From a bacterium (GTDB lineage Bacteria > CAIWAD01): a DNA stretch of 64,000 bases. The first letter of the stretch is position 1. Each line of letters begins with the position of its first letter. Location of the stretch: the NCBI GenBank assembly GCA_030429345.1, contig JAUIFJ010000007.1, forward strand, positions 62,001 through 126,000, in the 5' to 3' direction. Under the pieces are notes generated by a model. It ran no database searches. It saw only the letters and a program-made list of their open reading frames with translations, and had not been told where the DNA came from. Both the position numbers and the translations under genes were made by a program. Positions 45,244-53,144 of the stretch are shown here, piece after piece.

Positions 45244-45272
45244 AATCTACGCATTTGCCCTGCGGGGGGCAA
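45244..45272 (-). promoter_or_regulatory. Sigma-A-type promoter for homoaconitase gene: TTGCCC-N17-TAGATT
   Basis: 17-nt spacer; matches the other window promoters. Confidence 0.5.
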
Positions 45273-45306
45273 GGTCAGCTACCGGACCTGGTGTCACATG
45301 GTTCCC

Positions 45307-45513
45307 TCAGTCGTCGATCACCGTGACGCCCTCGGCGGTAGGACCCTTTTCGCCTTCGACCAGCCGGAAACTGACGTCCTGCCCCGGCTTGAGCACCCGG
45401 TGCCCCTTGCCGCGGATCTGCGAGAAGTGCACGAAGATGTCCTTCTCCATGCCCAGGCTGGAAATGAAGCCGTAGCCGTGCCGTTCGTCGAAGAACTTGA
45501 CTGTTCCCAGCAT
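45307..45513 (-). CDS. Cold-shock domain protein
   Basis: GTVKFFDERHGYGFISSLGMEKDIFVHFSQI. Confidence 0.95.
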   Translation of the reverse strand: MLGTVKFFDERHGYGFISSLGMEKDIFVHFSQIRGKGHRVLKPGQDVSFRLVEGEKGPTAEGVTVIDD

Positions 45514-45527
45514 GCGTCCGCCTTGTT

Positions 45528-47174
45528 CTAGGTCTGCAGCACCCCGGTGCGCAGAGGGGGGATATCCGGATTGTGGCTGGCGACGCGGAGCGCCATGTCG
45601 ATGCGCGATCGCATCTCGCGGGGATCAATGATCTCGTCGACCCAGAGGCGGGCCGCCGCGTAGACGGGATCCATTTCCCGCTCGTACTTTTCCTGGATCT
45701 CCTTGAGCAGGGCAGCCTTCTCTTCGGCCGTCAGCTCGTGTCCGCGACGTTTTTCCTGCCCCACGCGAATGTCGAGCAGCACATTCGCCGCCTGCTGGCC
45801 GCCCATGACCGCGATGCGCGAGGCGGGCAGGCTGTAGATGAAGCGCGGATCATAGGCCTTGCCACAGAGGGCGTAGTTGCCGGCTCCGAAGCTGTTGCCG
45901 ACGATGAAGGTGATCTTGGGCACCACCGAATTGGCGACAGCGTTGACCAGCTTGGCCCCGTCCTTGATGATGCCGCCATGCTCGGACTTGGACCCGACCA
46001 TGAAGCCGGTGACATCCTGCAGAAAGACCAGCGGAATGCGTCTTTGGTTGCAGTTCAGGATGAAACGCGTCGCCTTGTCGGCGCTGTCGCTGTAGATGAC
46101 CCCGCCCATCTGCATCTCGCCGCCGGCGCTCTTGACCACCGTGCGCTGGTTGGCGACGATGCCCACGCTCCAGCCCTCGACGCGCGCCGTGCCGCAGAGC
46201 AGGGTCTTGCCGTAATCCGGTTTGTACTCGACCCATTCGCTGCCGTCGACCAGGCGGGCCAGCAGTTCGCGGCTGTCCCAGGGGCGCCCCAGGTCGGCGG
46301 GCAGGATGTCGGGCATCTCCTCCGCGGCAAAGGCCGGCTCGCGGGGCTCGATGCGATCAAAGACCTGGGCGGCCTTGTGGTTCATGGAGGCGAAGATCTC
46401 ACGAATGCGGCGCAGGCAGTCCTCGTCGTCCTCCGCCGCGTAGTCGCAGACTCCGCTGAGCCCGCAATGGACATCGGCTCCGCCCAGGGATTCGTTGTCG
46501 ATCACTTCGCCGATGGCCGCTCGCACCAGGTGGCTGCCCGCCAGGAAGACGCTGCCCGTACCGCGGACGATCAGCGCTTCGTCGGACATGATCGGCAGGT
46601 AGGCGCCGCCGGCGACGCAGCTGCCCATGATGGCGGCGATCTGCGGGACACCCATGGCGCTCAAGACCGCGTTGTTGCGGAAGATGCGGCCGAAGTGCTC
46701 CTTGTCGGGGAAGATCTCGTCCTGTCGCGGCAGGAAGACTCCCGCGCTGTCGACCAGGTAGACAATGGGCAGGCGGTTCTCGAGGCAGATTTCCTGGGCC
46801 CGCAGGTTCTTCTTGGCGGTGATCGGGAACCAGGCGCCGGCCTTGACGGTGGCGTCATTGGCGACGATCATCGCTTCGCGCCCCGCAATCCGCCCGACGC
46901 CCATCACCGTTCCGGCGCCGGGCACTCCGCCTTCGGCCTCGTGCATGCCTTCTCCGGCAAAGGTGCCCAGCTCCTGGAAACTGTCCGGATCACAAAGGGC
47001 GGCAATGCGCTCGCGGGCGGTCCACTTGCCCTTGGCCTTGTGGCGGGCCATGGCCTTTTCGCCTCCGCCCAGCTCGATGCGCCGGCGAATCGTGTCCACG
47101 CGCTGAAGGGCTTTTTCCTGGTGCGCTCTGCGCGCGGCGGCATCTGAAGGCAGGGGCGTCCCCAGGGCATCCAT
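45528..47174 (-). CDS. Acyl-CoA carboxylase beta subunit (propionyl-/methylcrotonyl-CoA carboxylase type)
   Basis: ARHKAKGKWTARERI; DSAGVFLPRQDEIFPDKEHFGRIFRNNAVLSAMGVPQIAAIMGSCVAGGAYLPIMSDE. Confidence 0.93.
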   Translation of the reverse strand: MDALGTPLPSDAAARRAHQEKALQRVDTIRRRIELGGGEKAMARHKAKGKWTARERIAALCDPDSFQELGTFAGEGMHEAEGGVPGAGTVMGVGRIAGREAMIVANDATVKAGAWFPITAKKNLRAQEICLENRLPIVYLVDSAGVFLPRQDEIFPDKEHFGRIFRNNAVLSAMGVPQIAAIMGSCVAGGAYLPIMSDEALIVRGTGSVFLAGSHLVRAAIGEVIDNESLGGADVHCGLSGVCDYAAEDDEDCLRRIREIFASMNHKAAQVFDRIEPREPAFAAEEMPDILPADLGRPWDSRELLARLVDGSEWVEYKPDYGKTLLCGTARVEGWSVGIVANQRTVVKSAGGEMQMGGVIYSDSADKATRFILNCNQRRIPLVFLQDVTGFMVGSKSEHGGIIKDGAKLVNAVANSVVPKITFIVGNSFGAGNYALCGKAYDPRFIYSLPASRIAVMGGQQAANVLLDIRVGQEKRRGHELTAEEKAALLKEIQEKYEREMDPVYAAARLWVDEIIDPREMRSRIDMALRVASHNPDIPPLRTGVLQT

Positions 47175-47243
47175 GGCGTGTCCGAATTGTGATGAGTTCC
47201 GTGGGCCGCATCCCCTCCGACAGTGGAAGGGAAGCAAGCGCGG

Positions 47244-47272
47244 AATGTACCGATTTCGGCGGCGCAGGCAAA
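47244..47272 (-). promoter_or_regulatory. Sigma-A-type promoter: TTTGCC-N17-TACATT
   Basis: 17-nt spacer upstream of acyl-CoA carboxylase. Confidence 0.5.
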
Positions 47273-47350
47273 AGACAGGGGCCCGGGGGCAAGTGTCACT
47301 CCGCCTTCGGCTTTCTATATTCCACGCAGTCAACCTGCCGGAGATCCCAC

Positions 47351-49237
47351 ATGCTCAAGACCTTTCTCACGCTGCTGGCCCTGGGGGCCGGCGTCTCCCT
47401 TTTTGCCCTGGAACTGCGTCGCCGCCTGGCTGCCGTCGAAAAGGTCGGCCAGGGCTATCCTGAAGACCGCCCCTTTCTGCGCGCCGCGCGACTGGTTCGC
47501 GAAGTCCTCTTCCAGAGCCGCATCATCCGGCATCGCCCCGTGCCGGGCATTGCCCACGCCCTGGTCTTCTGGGCCTTCCTGGCATTCGCCCTGGAAACGC
47601 TGAACCACCTCAGCCAGGCCCTGGTGCTGCTGCCGACGGGCTTCCTGCCGGCAAGCGGCCTCTTCCACGACCTCTTCCAGGGCTTCGTCGCCTTCTTCGC
47701 CTGGGCCGCGCTGGGCGGCATCCTGACCCTCTTCGTGAGACGCTTCGTCCTGCGTCCCGCCCCCCTCGGCAGCAAGCTTTCCTGGGAAAGCGGCCTGGTG
47801 GCCCTCTTCATCACGCTGCTGATGAGCACCTATCTGCTCAAGTATCACATGCCCGGGCAGTTCGGCATGGGCGCGCCTCTCGGCGAACCCAACTGGTGGG
47901 TGCACACGCTGACGCTTTGCGCCTTCATGGCCCTGATTCCGCGCAGCAAGCACCTGCACCTGGTGCTCGGCCCGCTGGGCGTCTACTACCGCAACGAGGT
48001 CATGGGCCACATGCAGCCCCTGGATTTCGAAGAAGAGGAAATGGGCGTCTCCTTCCTCAAGGACTTTGCCCGCAAGGACGCGCTGGCCGCCTTCGCCTGC
48101 GTGGAATGCGGGCGTTGCATGGAGCACTGCCCGGCCACCGGCACCGGCAAGAACCTGGATCCCAAGCAGGTGGTCCTGCGCGTGAGACAGGGCATGCTCG
48201 AGAACACGGAACAGGAAGCCGTCAGTGACACAGTGGTTCCCGAAGAGTGGATCTGGCAGTGCACCACCTGCGGCGCCTGCGCCCAGCAGTGCCCCGTCGG
48301 CAACGACCAGCCCCTGCTGCTGCAGGAGATGCGCCGCGGCAAGGTCAGCGAGGGCGAGTTCCCCGCCACCATGCGGACAATGTTCGACAACCTGGAGCGC
48401 AGCGGGAATCCCTGGCGCTACCAGGGGACGGAGGCCGCGGCCTTCATTCGCGAACTGGGCCTGCCCCCCGCCGACGGCAGCCAGAGCGTGCTCTACTGGA
48501 TGGGCTGCATGGCGCGCTACGACGACGCCTACCGCAAGGTGGCGATGGACTTCGTCGCCATTCTGCGCGAGGCCGGGGTCGATTTCGGCGTGCTGCTCAA
48601 CGAGAAGTGCACGGGCGACGCCGCACGCCGCGCCGGCAACGAGATGGCCTTCCAGGAACTGGCCATGGAGAACGCGGAAATGATCAACGAGATCGCTCCC
48701 GCGACCATTGTCAGCACCTGTCCCCATTGCATACGCACCCTGAGCGAGTACAAGGACCTGGACCCGGAACTGCGCCTGGGCGAGATCCCGATCGTGCATC
48801 ACAGCAAGCTGATCAAGGACCTGATCCAGCAGGGACGGATCACGCTGAAATCCGACAGCGACTTCGAAGGCGCCAATGTGACCTATCACGACGCCTGCTA
48901 CCTTTCGCGCTACATCGGCCAGGAAGTGATCGACGCGCCCCGCGACCTCTTGAAGTACGCCGGCGCGACAGTGGTCGAACCGGAGCGTTCCGGCGACCGC
49001 AGTTTCTGCTGCGGAGCGGGCGGGGCCATGCTCTTCACCGAGGAGACCGCCGGCACGCGCATCAACCACGAACGCACCGGCGAACTGCTTCAGACCGGCG
49101 CCAAGACCGTCTGCACGGCCTGCCCCTTCTGCCGCACGATGATCAGCGACGGCGTCAACGACAAGGGCCAGGCGGAAAGCGTCGAGGTGCTCGACCTGGC
49201 CCAGCTGGTGGCGCGGTCGATGGAAACGAAGAGGTGA
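47351..49237 (+). CDS. Membrane-anchored Fe-S oxidoreductase (CCG domains), probable ETF:quinone oxidoreductase
   Basis: Multiple N-terminal TMs; CVECGRCMEHCPATG and CTTCGACAQQCPVG 4Fe-4S; CCG-type YWMGCMARY and CCGAGGAMLF. Confidence 0.88.
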   Translation: MLKTFLTLLALGAGVSLFALELRRRLAAVEKVGQGYPEDRPFLRAARLVREVLFQSRIIRHRPVPGIAHALVFWAFLAFALETLNHLSQALVLLPTGFLPASGLFHDLFQGFVAFFAWAALGGILTLFVRRFVLRPAPLGSKLSWESGLVALFITLLMSTYLLKYHMPGQFGMGAPLGEPNWWVHTLTLCAFMALIPRSKHLHLVLGPLGVYYRNEVMGHMQPLDFEEEEMGVSFLKDFARKDALAAFACVECGRCMEHCPATGTGKNLDPKQVVLRVRQGMLENTEQEAVSDTVVPEEWIWQCTTCGACAQQCPVGNDQPLLLQEMRRGKVSEGEFPATMRTMFDNLERSGNPWRYQGTEAAAFIRELGLPPADGSQSVLYWMGCMARYDDAYRKVAMDFVAILREAGVDFGVLLNEKCTGDAARRAGNEMAFQELAMENAEMINEIAPATIVSTCPHCIRTLSEYKDLDPELRLGEIPIVHHSKLIKDLIQQGRITLKSDSDFEGANVTYHDACYLSRYIGQEVIDAPRDLLKYAGATVVEPERSGDRSFCCGAGGAMLFTEETAGTRINHERTGELLQTGAKTVCTACPFCRTMISDGVNDKGQAESVEVLDLAQLVARSMETKR

Positions 49238-49241
49238 AGAA

Positions 49242-49395
49242 CTCGCACAGAGCACACGGAGAAGACAGAGTACACAGAGATTGAATGAAAAAAGGGCCTG
49301 CTTCCGATGGAAGCAGGCCCTTTGTGTTTCGCATTCAAGAAAACAGATCTCACTCTTCTCCGTGACCTCCGTCTTCTCCGTGCCCTCCGTGCGAG
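49242..49395. repeat. Inverted CACGGAG-unit element A flanking a terminator
   Basis: Left arm CTCGCACAGAGCACACGGAGAAGACAGAGTACACAGAGATTGAATG (49242-49287); right arm is its imperfect reverse complement (49332-49395). Confidence 0.8.
49294..49320. terminator. Bidirectional intrinsic terminator between convergent genes
   Basis: AAAAAAGGGCCTGCTTCC-GAT-GGAAGCAGGCCCTTTGTG. Confidence 0.85.
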
Positions 49396-49398
49396 CTC

Positions 49399-50340
49399 CT
49401 AGAGAGCCGCCGTCAGGGCCGGGCAGACCTCGAAGAGATCCCCGACGATGCCGTAGTCGGCGACCTTGAAGATCGGCGCTTCGGGATCCTTGTTGATGGC
49501 AACGATGTAGCGGCTGTTCTTCATGCCCGCCAGGTGCTGGATCGCGCCGGAAATACCGCAGGCGATGTAGAGCGTCGGGTTGACCACCTTGCCGGTCTGG
49601 CCCACCTGGTCGCTGTGCGGACGCCAGCCCGAGTCGACCACGGCGCGGCTGGCGCCGACGGCGGCTCCCAGTTTTTCCGCCAGGGCCTCGATAGGCGCGA
49701 AGCCTTCCGGTCCTCCCGTGCCGCGCCCCCCGCTGACGATGATGTCGGCCTCGGTCAATTCGATCTTGCCGGCGGCGGTGGCCAGGATCTCCTGGACCAC
49801 GGCCTTCATCTCCAGCGTTCCGGCGCTCAGGCCTTCGCGGCTCGCCTCGCCCTGGCCGCTCTTCGGGGCGAAGACCTTGGGCCGCAGGCTGACGCAGGCC
49901 ACCGGGGCGTTGCAGCGCACCCGCGTGATCACCTTCCCGGCGAAGAGCGGGCGTGTGACAACCAGGCTTCCGTCCTCGACCTCCAGGCCGACGGCCTCGC
50001 TGTATACGGACAGGTCGAGCAGGGAGGCAACGCGGGCCAGCAGCTCGCGGCCCCGCACCGTGGCGGCGGCGAAGACTCCCCTGGCTTCCTGCATGCCCAG
50101 GACCTTGGCGAAAGCCTCGGCATAGCCGTCGGCGCTGTAGGCTCCCAGGTCCTCGACCTCGAGCACACGCTGTGCGCCGTGGTCCCCCAGCAGGGCGGCG
50201 TCGTGTCCGCCGCCGGCGCAGAGGGCGACGACCTCGCTGCCGAAGCCCTGTGAGACAAGTTCCCTGGCGGCGCCCAGGCTTTCCAGCGAAGCGGTGGCCA
50301 CCGCGCCGTCCACGGATTCAATCAGTACGATCAGAGACAT
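49399..50340 (-). CDS. etfA: Electron transfer flavoprotein subunit alpha
   Basis: SGGRGTGGPEGFAPIEALAEKLGAAVGASRAVVDSGW; QVGQTGKVVNPTLYIACGISGAIQHLAGM. Confidence 0.97.
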   Translation of the reverse strand: MSLIVLIESVDGAVATASLESLGAARELVSQGFGSEVVALCAGGGHDAALLGDHGAQRVLEVEDLGAYSADGYAEAFAKVLGMQEARGVFAAATVRGRELLARVASLLDLSVYSEAVGLEVEDGSLVVTRPLFAGKVITRVRCNAPVACVSLRPKVFAPKSGQGEASREGLSAGTLEMKAVVQEILATAAGKIELTEADIIVSGGRGTGGPEGFAPIEALAEKLGAAVGASRAVVDSGWRPHSDQVGQTGKVVNPTLYIACGISGAIQHLAGMKNSRYIVAINKDPEAPIFKVADYGIVGDLFEVCPALTAAL

Positions 50341-50348
50341 GTTTCCCC

Positions 50349-51098
50349 CTAGAGAACCTTGGCTTCTTCCTTGAGCAGGCGCAGCAACTCGGGCACCGCG
50401 TCCGTGCCTTCGCCGATCACGCGTCCTGCGGGACGGGCGGGCGGATAGGCCATGCCTTCGGTCTGCCGGGCGCTGTCGGCCGGCGTGACGGACACCTTCT
50501 CGAGGGGTTTCTTCTTGGCCTGCATGATGCCCTTCAGCGAGGCATAGCGCGGCTCGTTCAAGCCCTTGTCGCAGGTCAGCACGGCGGGAAGGGCGACTTC
50601 GAATCGCTCGCTGGCGCCTTCGACATCCCGCTGCACCTTCGCCTTGCCCTCCGCCACTTCAAGGCTGGCGATGGCGCTGACGCAGGGAATCCCGAGGCGC
50701 GCCGCCAGCATGCCGCCGGTGGCCGCGTGGTCGTAGTCCACGCCCTGCTTGCCGCAAAGCACCAGGTCCGCCGACTGCTCCTTGAGATAGTCGGCCAGCA
50801 GAACCGCGACCTGCGCCGGGTCGGCGAGGTCTTCTCCGCTGTCCAGCAGGACTGCCTTCTGGGCGCCCATGGCCAGTCCTTTGCGAATGGTCTTGTCGCT
50901 GTCGGATGCCCCCACGGTGAGCAGGGTCACCTCGCCGCCTTCCTTCTCGGCCAGCTGCAGGGCGGCCTCGATCGCGTACTCGTCGTAAGGGTTGATGATG
51001 TAGTTGAGTCCGGCGGTATCCACGCTGCGCCCGTCGGCAGCCAGCTGGATCTGGCTTTCCGTGTCCGGCACGCGCTTCATGCAGACGAAAATGTTCAC
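50349..51098 (-). CDS. etfB: Electron transfer flavoprotein subunit beta (GTG start)
   Basis: NIFVCMKRVPDTES; INPYDEYAIEAALQL; CGKQGVDYDHAATGGMLAARLGIP. Confidence 0.96.
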   Translation of the reverse strand: MNIFVCMKRVPDTESQIQLAADGRSVDTAGLNYIINPYDEYAIEAALQLAEKEGGEVTLLTVGASDSDKTIRKGLAMGAQKAVLLDSGEDLADPAQVAVLLADYLKEQSADLVLCGKQGVDYDHAATGGMLAARLGIPCVSAIASLEVAEGKAKVQRDVEGASERFEVALPAVLTCDKGLNEPRYASLKGIMQAKKKPLEKVSVTPADSARQTEGMAYPPARPAGRVIGEGTDAVPELLRLLKEEAKVL

Positions 51099-51195
51099 GC
51101 CTGTCCTCCTTGCTTCGGTGTCGGGCCGTTTCTTCCGGCCGAAAAAGGCGGAAGATAGGATTTCACGAGGGCATTCCCCGCATGTGGGCTCCCTC

Positions 51196-52314
51196 TCAGT
51201 CCCCGCGATAGGGCGCCAGCATGGCGTCCCGATAGGCGGCCCATTCACCGGCCAGGATCGCCCGGCGGGCGCCTCGGACCAGTTCCAGGAAGTAGTGCAG
51301 GTTGTGGATCGTGCCCAGGCGCATGGCGCTGAACTCTTCCACGTGATACAGGTGCCGAATGTAGGCCCGGTCATAGGTGCGGCAGGTGTAGCAGGAGCAG
51401 TCAGGGTCAATGGGCTGGTCGAAGGAATCCTTGTAGCGTGCCGCCTTGGCGCTGAAGCGTCCCTGCGTGGTGAAGAGGGTCGCCTTGCGCGCGTTGCGGG
51501 TCGGCAGCACGCAATCGAACTGGTCCACGCCCAGGTCGATGCTTTCCAGGATATCCTCCGGGGTGCCGACGCCCATCAGGTAGCGGGGCCGGTCCTGCGG
51601 CATCTTCGCGCAACATAGCTCGGTCATTTCGCGCATTGCCGTCTTGCTCTCGCCCACGGAAAGGCCCCCAATGGCCATGCCGGGCCAGTCGCGTTCGAGC
51701 AGGCCGGCCAGGCTCTCTTCGCGCAGGTCGCCGTATACGCCGCCCTGGATGATCGGATACAGTTCCTGGCGGTGTCCGTAGAGCGGCTCGCTGTCCTGCC
51801 AGGCCCTGTGGCAGCGGTGCGCCCAGCGCGTGGTGCGCTGCAGGCTCTGGATCACGTAGTCCCTTTCGGCCGTTCCCGGGGGACATTCGTCCAGCACCAT
51901 CATGATGTCGCTGCCCAGGCTGCGCTGAATGCCGATCACCGATTCGGGGGTGAAGACATGCCGGCTGCCGTCCAGGTGGCTGCGGAACTCGGCCCCCTCC
52001 TCGCGCAGCTTGCGCAGGGAACTCAGTGAAAAGATCTGGAAACCGCCGCTGTCGGTCAGGATCGGCCGCTTCCAGCGCATGAACCCGTGCAGACCGCCGG
52101 CCCCTTCGAGGATTCCGGTGCCGGGCCGCAGGTAGAGGTGATAGGTATTGCCCAGCAGGATGGTGGGGTCCAGGTCCTCCAGGTCGCGCCCGTCCAGGGT
52201 CTTGACGCTGGCCCGTGTTCCGACCGGCATGAAGACCGGCGTCGGCACTTCCCCATGGGCCAAACGCAGCACGCCGGCCCGGGCCCGGCCATCTGTTGCC
52301 TGCAGTTCGAACAA
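51196..52314 (-). CDS. tgt: Queuine tRNA-ribosyltransferase (TTG start)
   Basis: TPVFMPVGTRASVKTL; ILLGNTYHLYLRPG; LTDSGGFQIFSL; C..CYTC zinc site. Confidence 0.97.
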   Translation of the reverse strand: MFELQATDGRARAGVLRLAHGEVPTPVFMPVGTRASVKTLDGRDLEDLDPTILLGNTYHLYLRPGTGILEGAGGLHGFMRWKRPILTDSGGFQIFSLSSLRKLREEGAEFRSHLDGSRHVFTPESVIGIQRSLGSDIMMVLDECPPGTAERDYVIQSLQRTTRWAHRCHRAWQDSEPLYGHRQELYPIIQGGVYGDLREESLAGLLERDWPGMAIGGLSVGESKTAMREMTELCCAKMPQDRPRYLMGVGTPEDILESIDLGVDQFDCVLPTRNARKATLFTTQGRFSAKAARYKDSFDQPIDPDCSCYTCRTYDRAYIRHLYHVEEFSAMRLGTIHNLHYFLELVRGARRAILAGEWAAYRDAMLAPYRGD

Positions 52315-52335
52315 TTTTTGTTTCCAAGATGAAGA

Positions 52336-52456
52336 CCTCGCACGGAGGCGCTGAGAATACAGAGATCACAGAGGAAAGTAGGGCAAAAATTGAAATGACG
52401 CAGTCAGACTGAAGAAGACTCTGTGTTCTCCGTCTTCTCAGCGCCTCCGTGCGAGG
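52336..52456. repeat. Inverted CACGGAG-unit element B upstream of tgt
   Basis: Left arm CCTCGCACGGAGGCGCTGAGAATACAGAGATCACAGAGG; right arm reverse complement CCTCGCACGGAGGCGCTGAGAAGACGGAGAACACAGAGTC (first 22 nt identical). Confidence 0.85.
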
Positions 52457-52469
52457 CCTTCAGGAAAAG

Positions 52470-52508
52470 GATGAAAAGAAAAAGCCCGTCCTGTAGCGAG
52501 GACGGGCT
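52470..52508 (-). terminator. Intrinsic terminator of small sigma-54 transcription unit
   Basis: Minus strand AGCCCGTCCT-CGCTAC-AGGACGGGCT followed by TTTTCTTTT. Confidence 0.85.
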
Positions 52509-52669
52509 CATTTCCTTGGGACCGACAAGGGCAGTGTCAGCCCCCGCAGGCGGGCAAAACCGAAAGGACGAGAGCCTTTTGAGCGAGGCTCTTCCCCACG
52601 GCGGCCCGGCGGGTTTTCATTGAACTCCACGATGTGGAAGTCAAGGAAAAAGGGCTACCGGACCGTACG
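52485..52669 (-). ncRNA. Putative small RNA / short mRNA transcribed from a sigma-54 promoter
   Basis: Bounded by sigma-54-like promoter (52679-52695) and intrinsic terminator (52470-52508); no annotated gene. TSS estimated from the -12 element. Confidence 0.45.
52537..52620 (-). CDS. Putative 27-aa small protein MKTRRAAVGKSLAQKALVLSVLPACGG
   Basis: Basic N-terminus plus hydrophobic segment; GGAG 4 nt before ATG, sequestered in hairpin TTGACTTCCAC-ATC-GTGGAGTTCAA. Not in the ORF track (too short). Confidence 0.35.
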   Translation of the reverse strand: MKTRRAAVGKSLAQKALVLSVLPACGG

Positions 52670-52678
52670 CTCTGTCTG

Positions 52679-52695
52679 AAGCAAGTTGTATGCCA
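52679..52695 (-). promoter_or_regulatory. Putative sigma-54 promoter TGGCATACAACTTGCTT
   Basis: TGGCA and TTGCT boxes at exact spacing; TTGA-N3-TCAA inverted repeat upstream (52719-52729). Confidence 0.6.
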
Positions 52696-52822
52696 CTTTT
52701 TACAAGTACTGCGCACCCTTGATTTTCAACGCTTTGCGAGTGGGCGTTCGTGCGGCCTGCCACGCCATGACCGGATTCTGAACAGCGGGCGACGGATCAG
52801 GGGCAGCTAGGCGCCTTCCCGG

Positions 52823-53140
52823 CTAGTTTTCGCCCGGCTGCCAGAGTGCCCAGGTCATGTCGACCTGCTCGGCGCTGCGCATCGGCACGTCCTCGTCCCA
52901 CAGGCGGCGGAACTGCTCCTCGCGCGTCTCCTCGGAGGGGATCCGGCTGTGGCCGTCGGCGCTCAGCACCCGGTGCCAGGGCAGGCCTTCTTCGGGCAGG
53001 GTGCGGCAGAGCCGTGCCGCCAGACGCGCCCGGCCCGGGAATCCGGCCAGTTCGGCCAGGCGGCCGTAGCTCAGCACCTTGCCGGGCGGAATCTGCGCCA
53101 GGATCGCCAGCATGCGCTCGCGGATCGTGTCTTCGCTCAT
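52823..53140 (-). CDS. Alkyltransferase-like (ATL) / MGMT-family protein
   Basis: MGMT C-terminal fold with PWHRVL, Trp replacing the alkyl-acceptor Cys of PCHRV. Confidence 0.9.
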   Translation of the reverse strand: MSEDTIRERMLAILAQIPPGKVLSYGRLAELAGFPGRARLAARLCRTLPEEGLPWHRVLSADGHSRIPSEETREEQFRRLWDEDVPMRSAEQVDMTWALWQPGEN

Positions 53141-53144
53141 CGGC

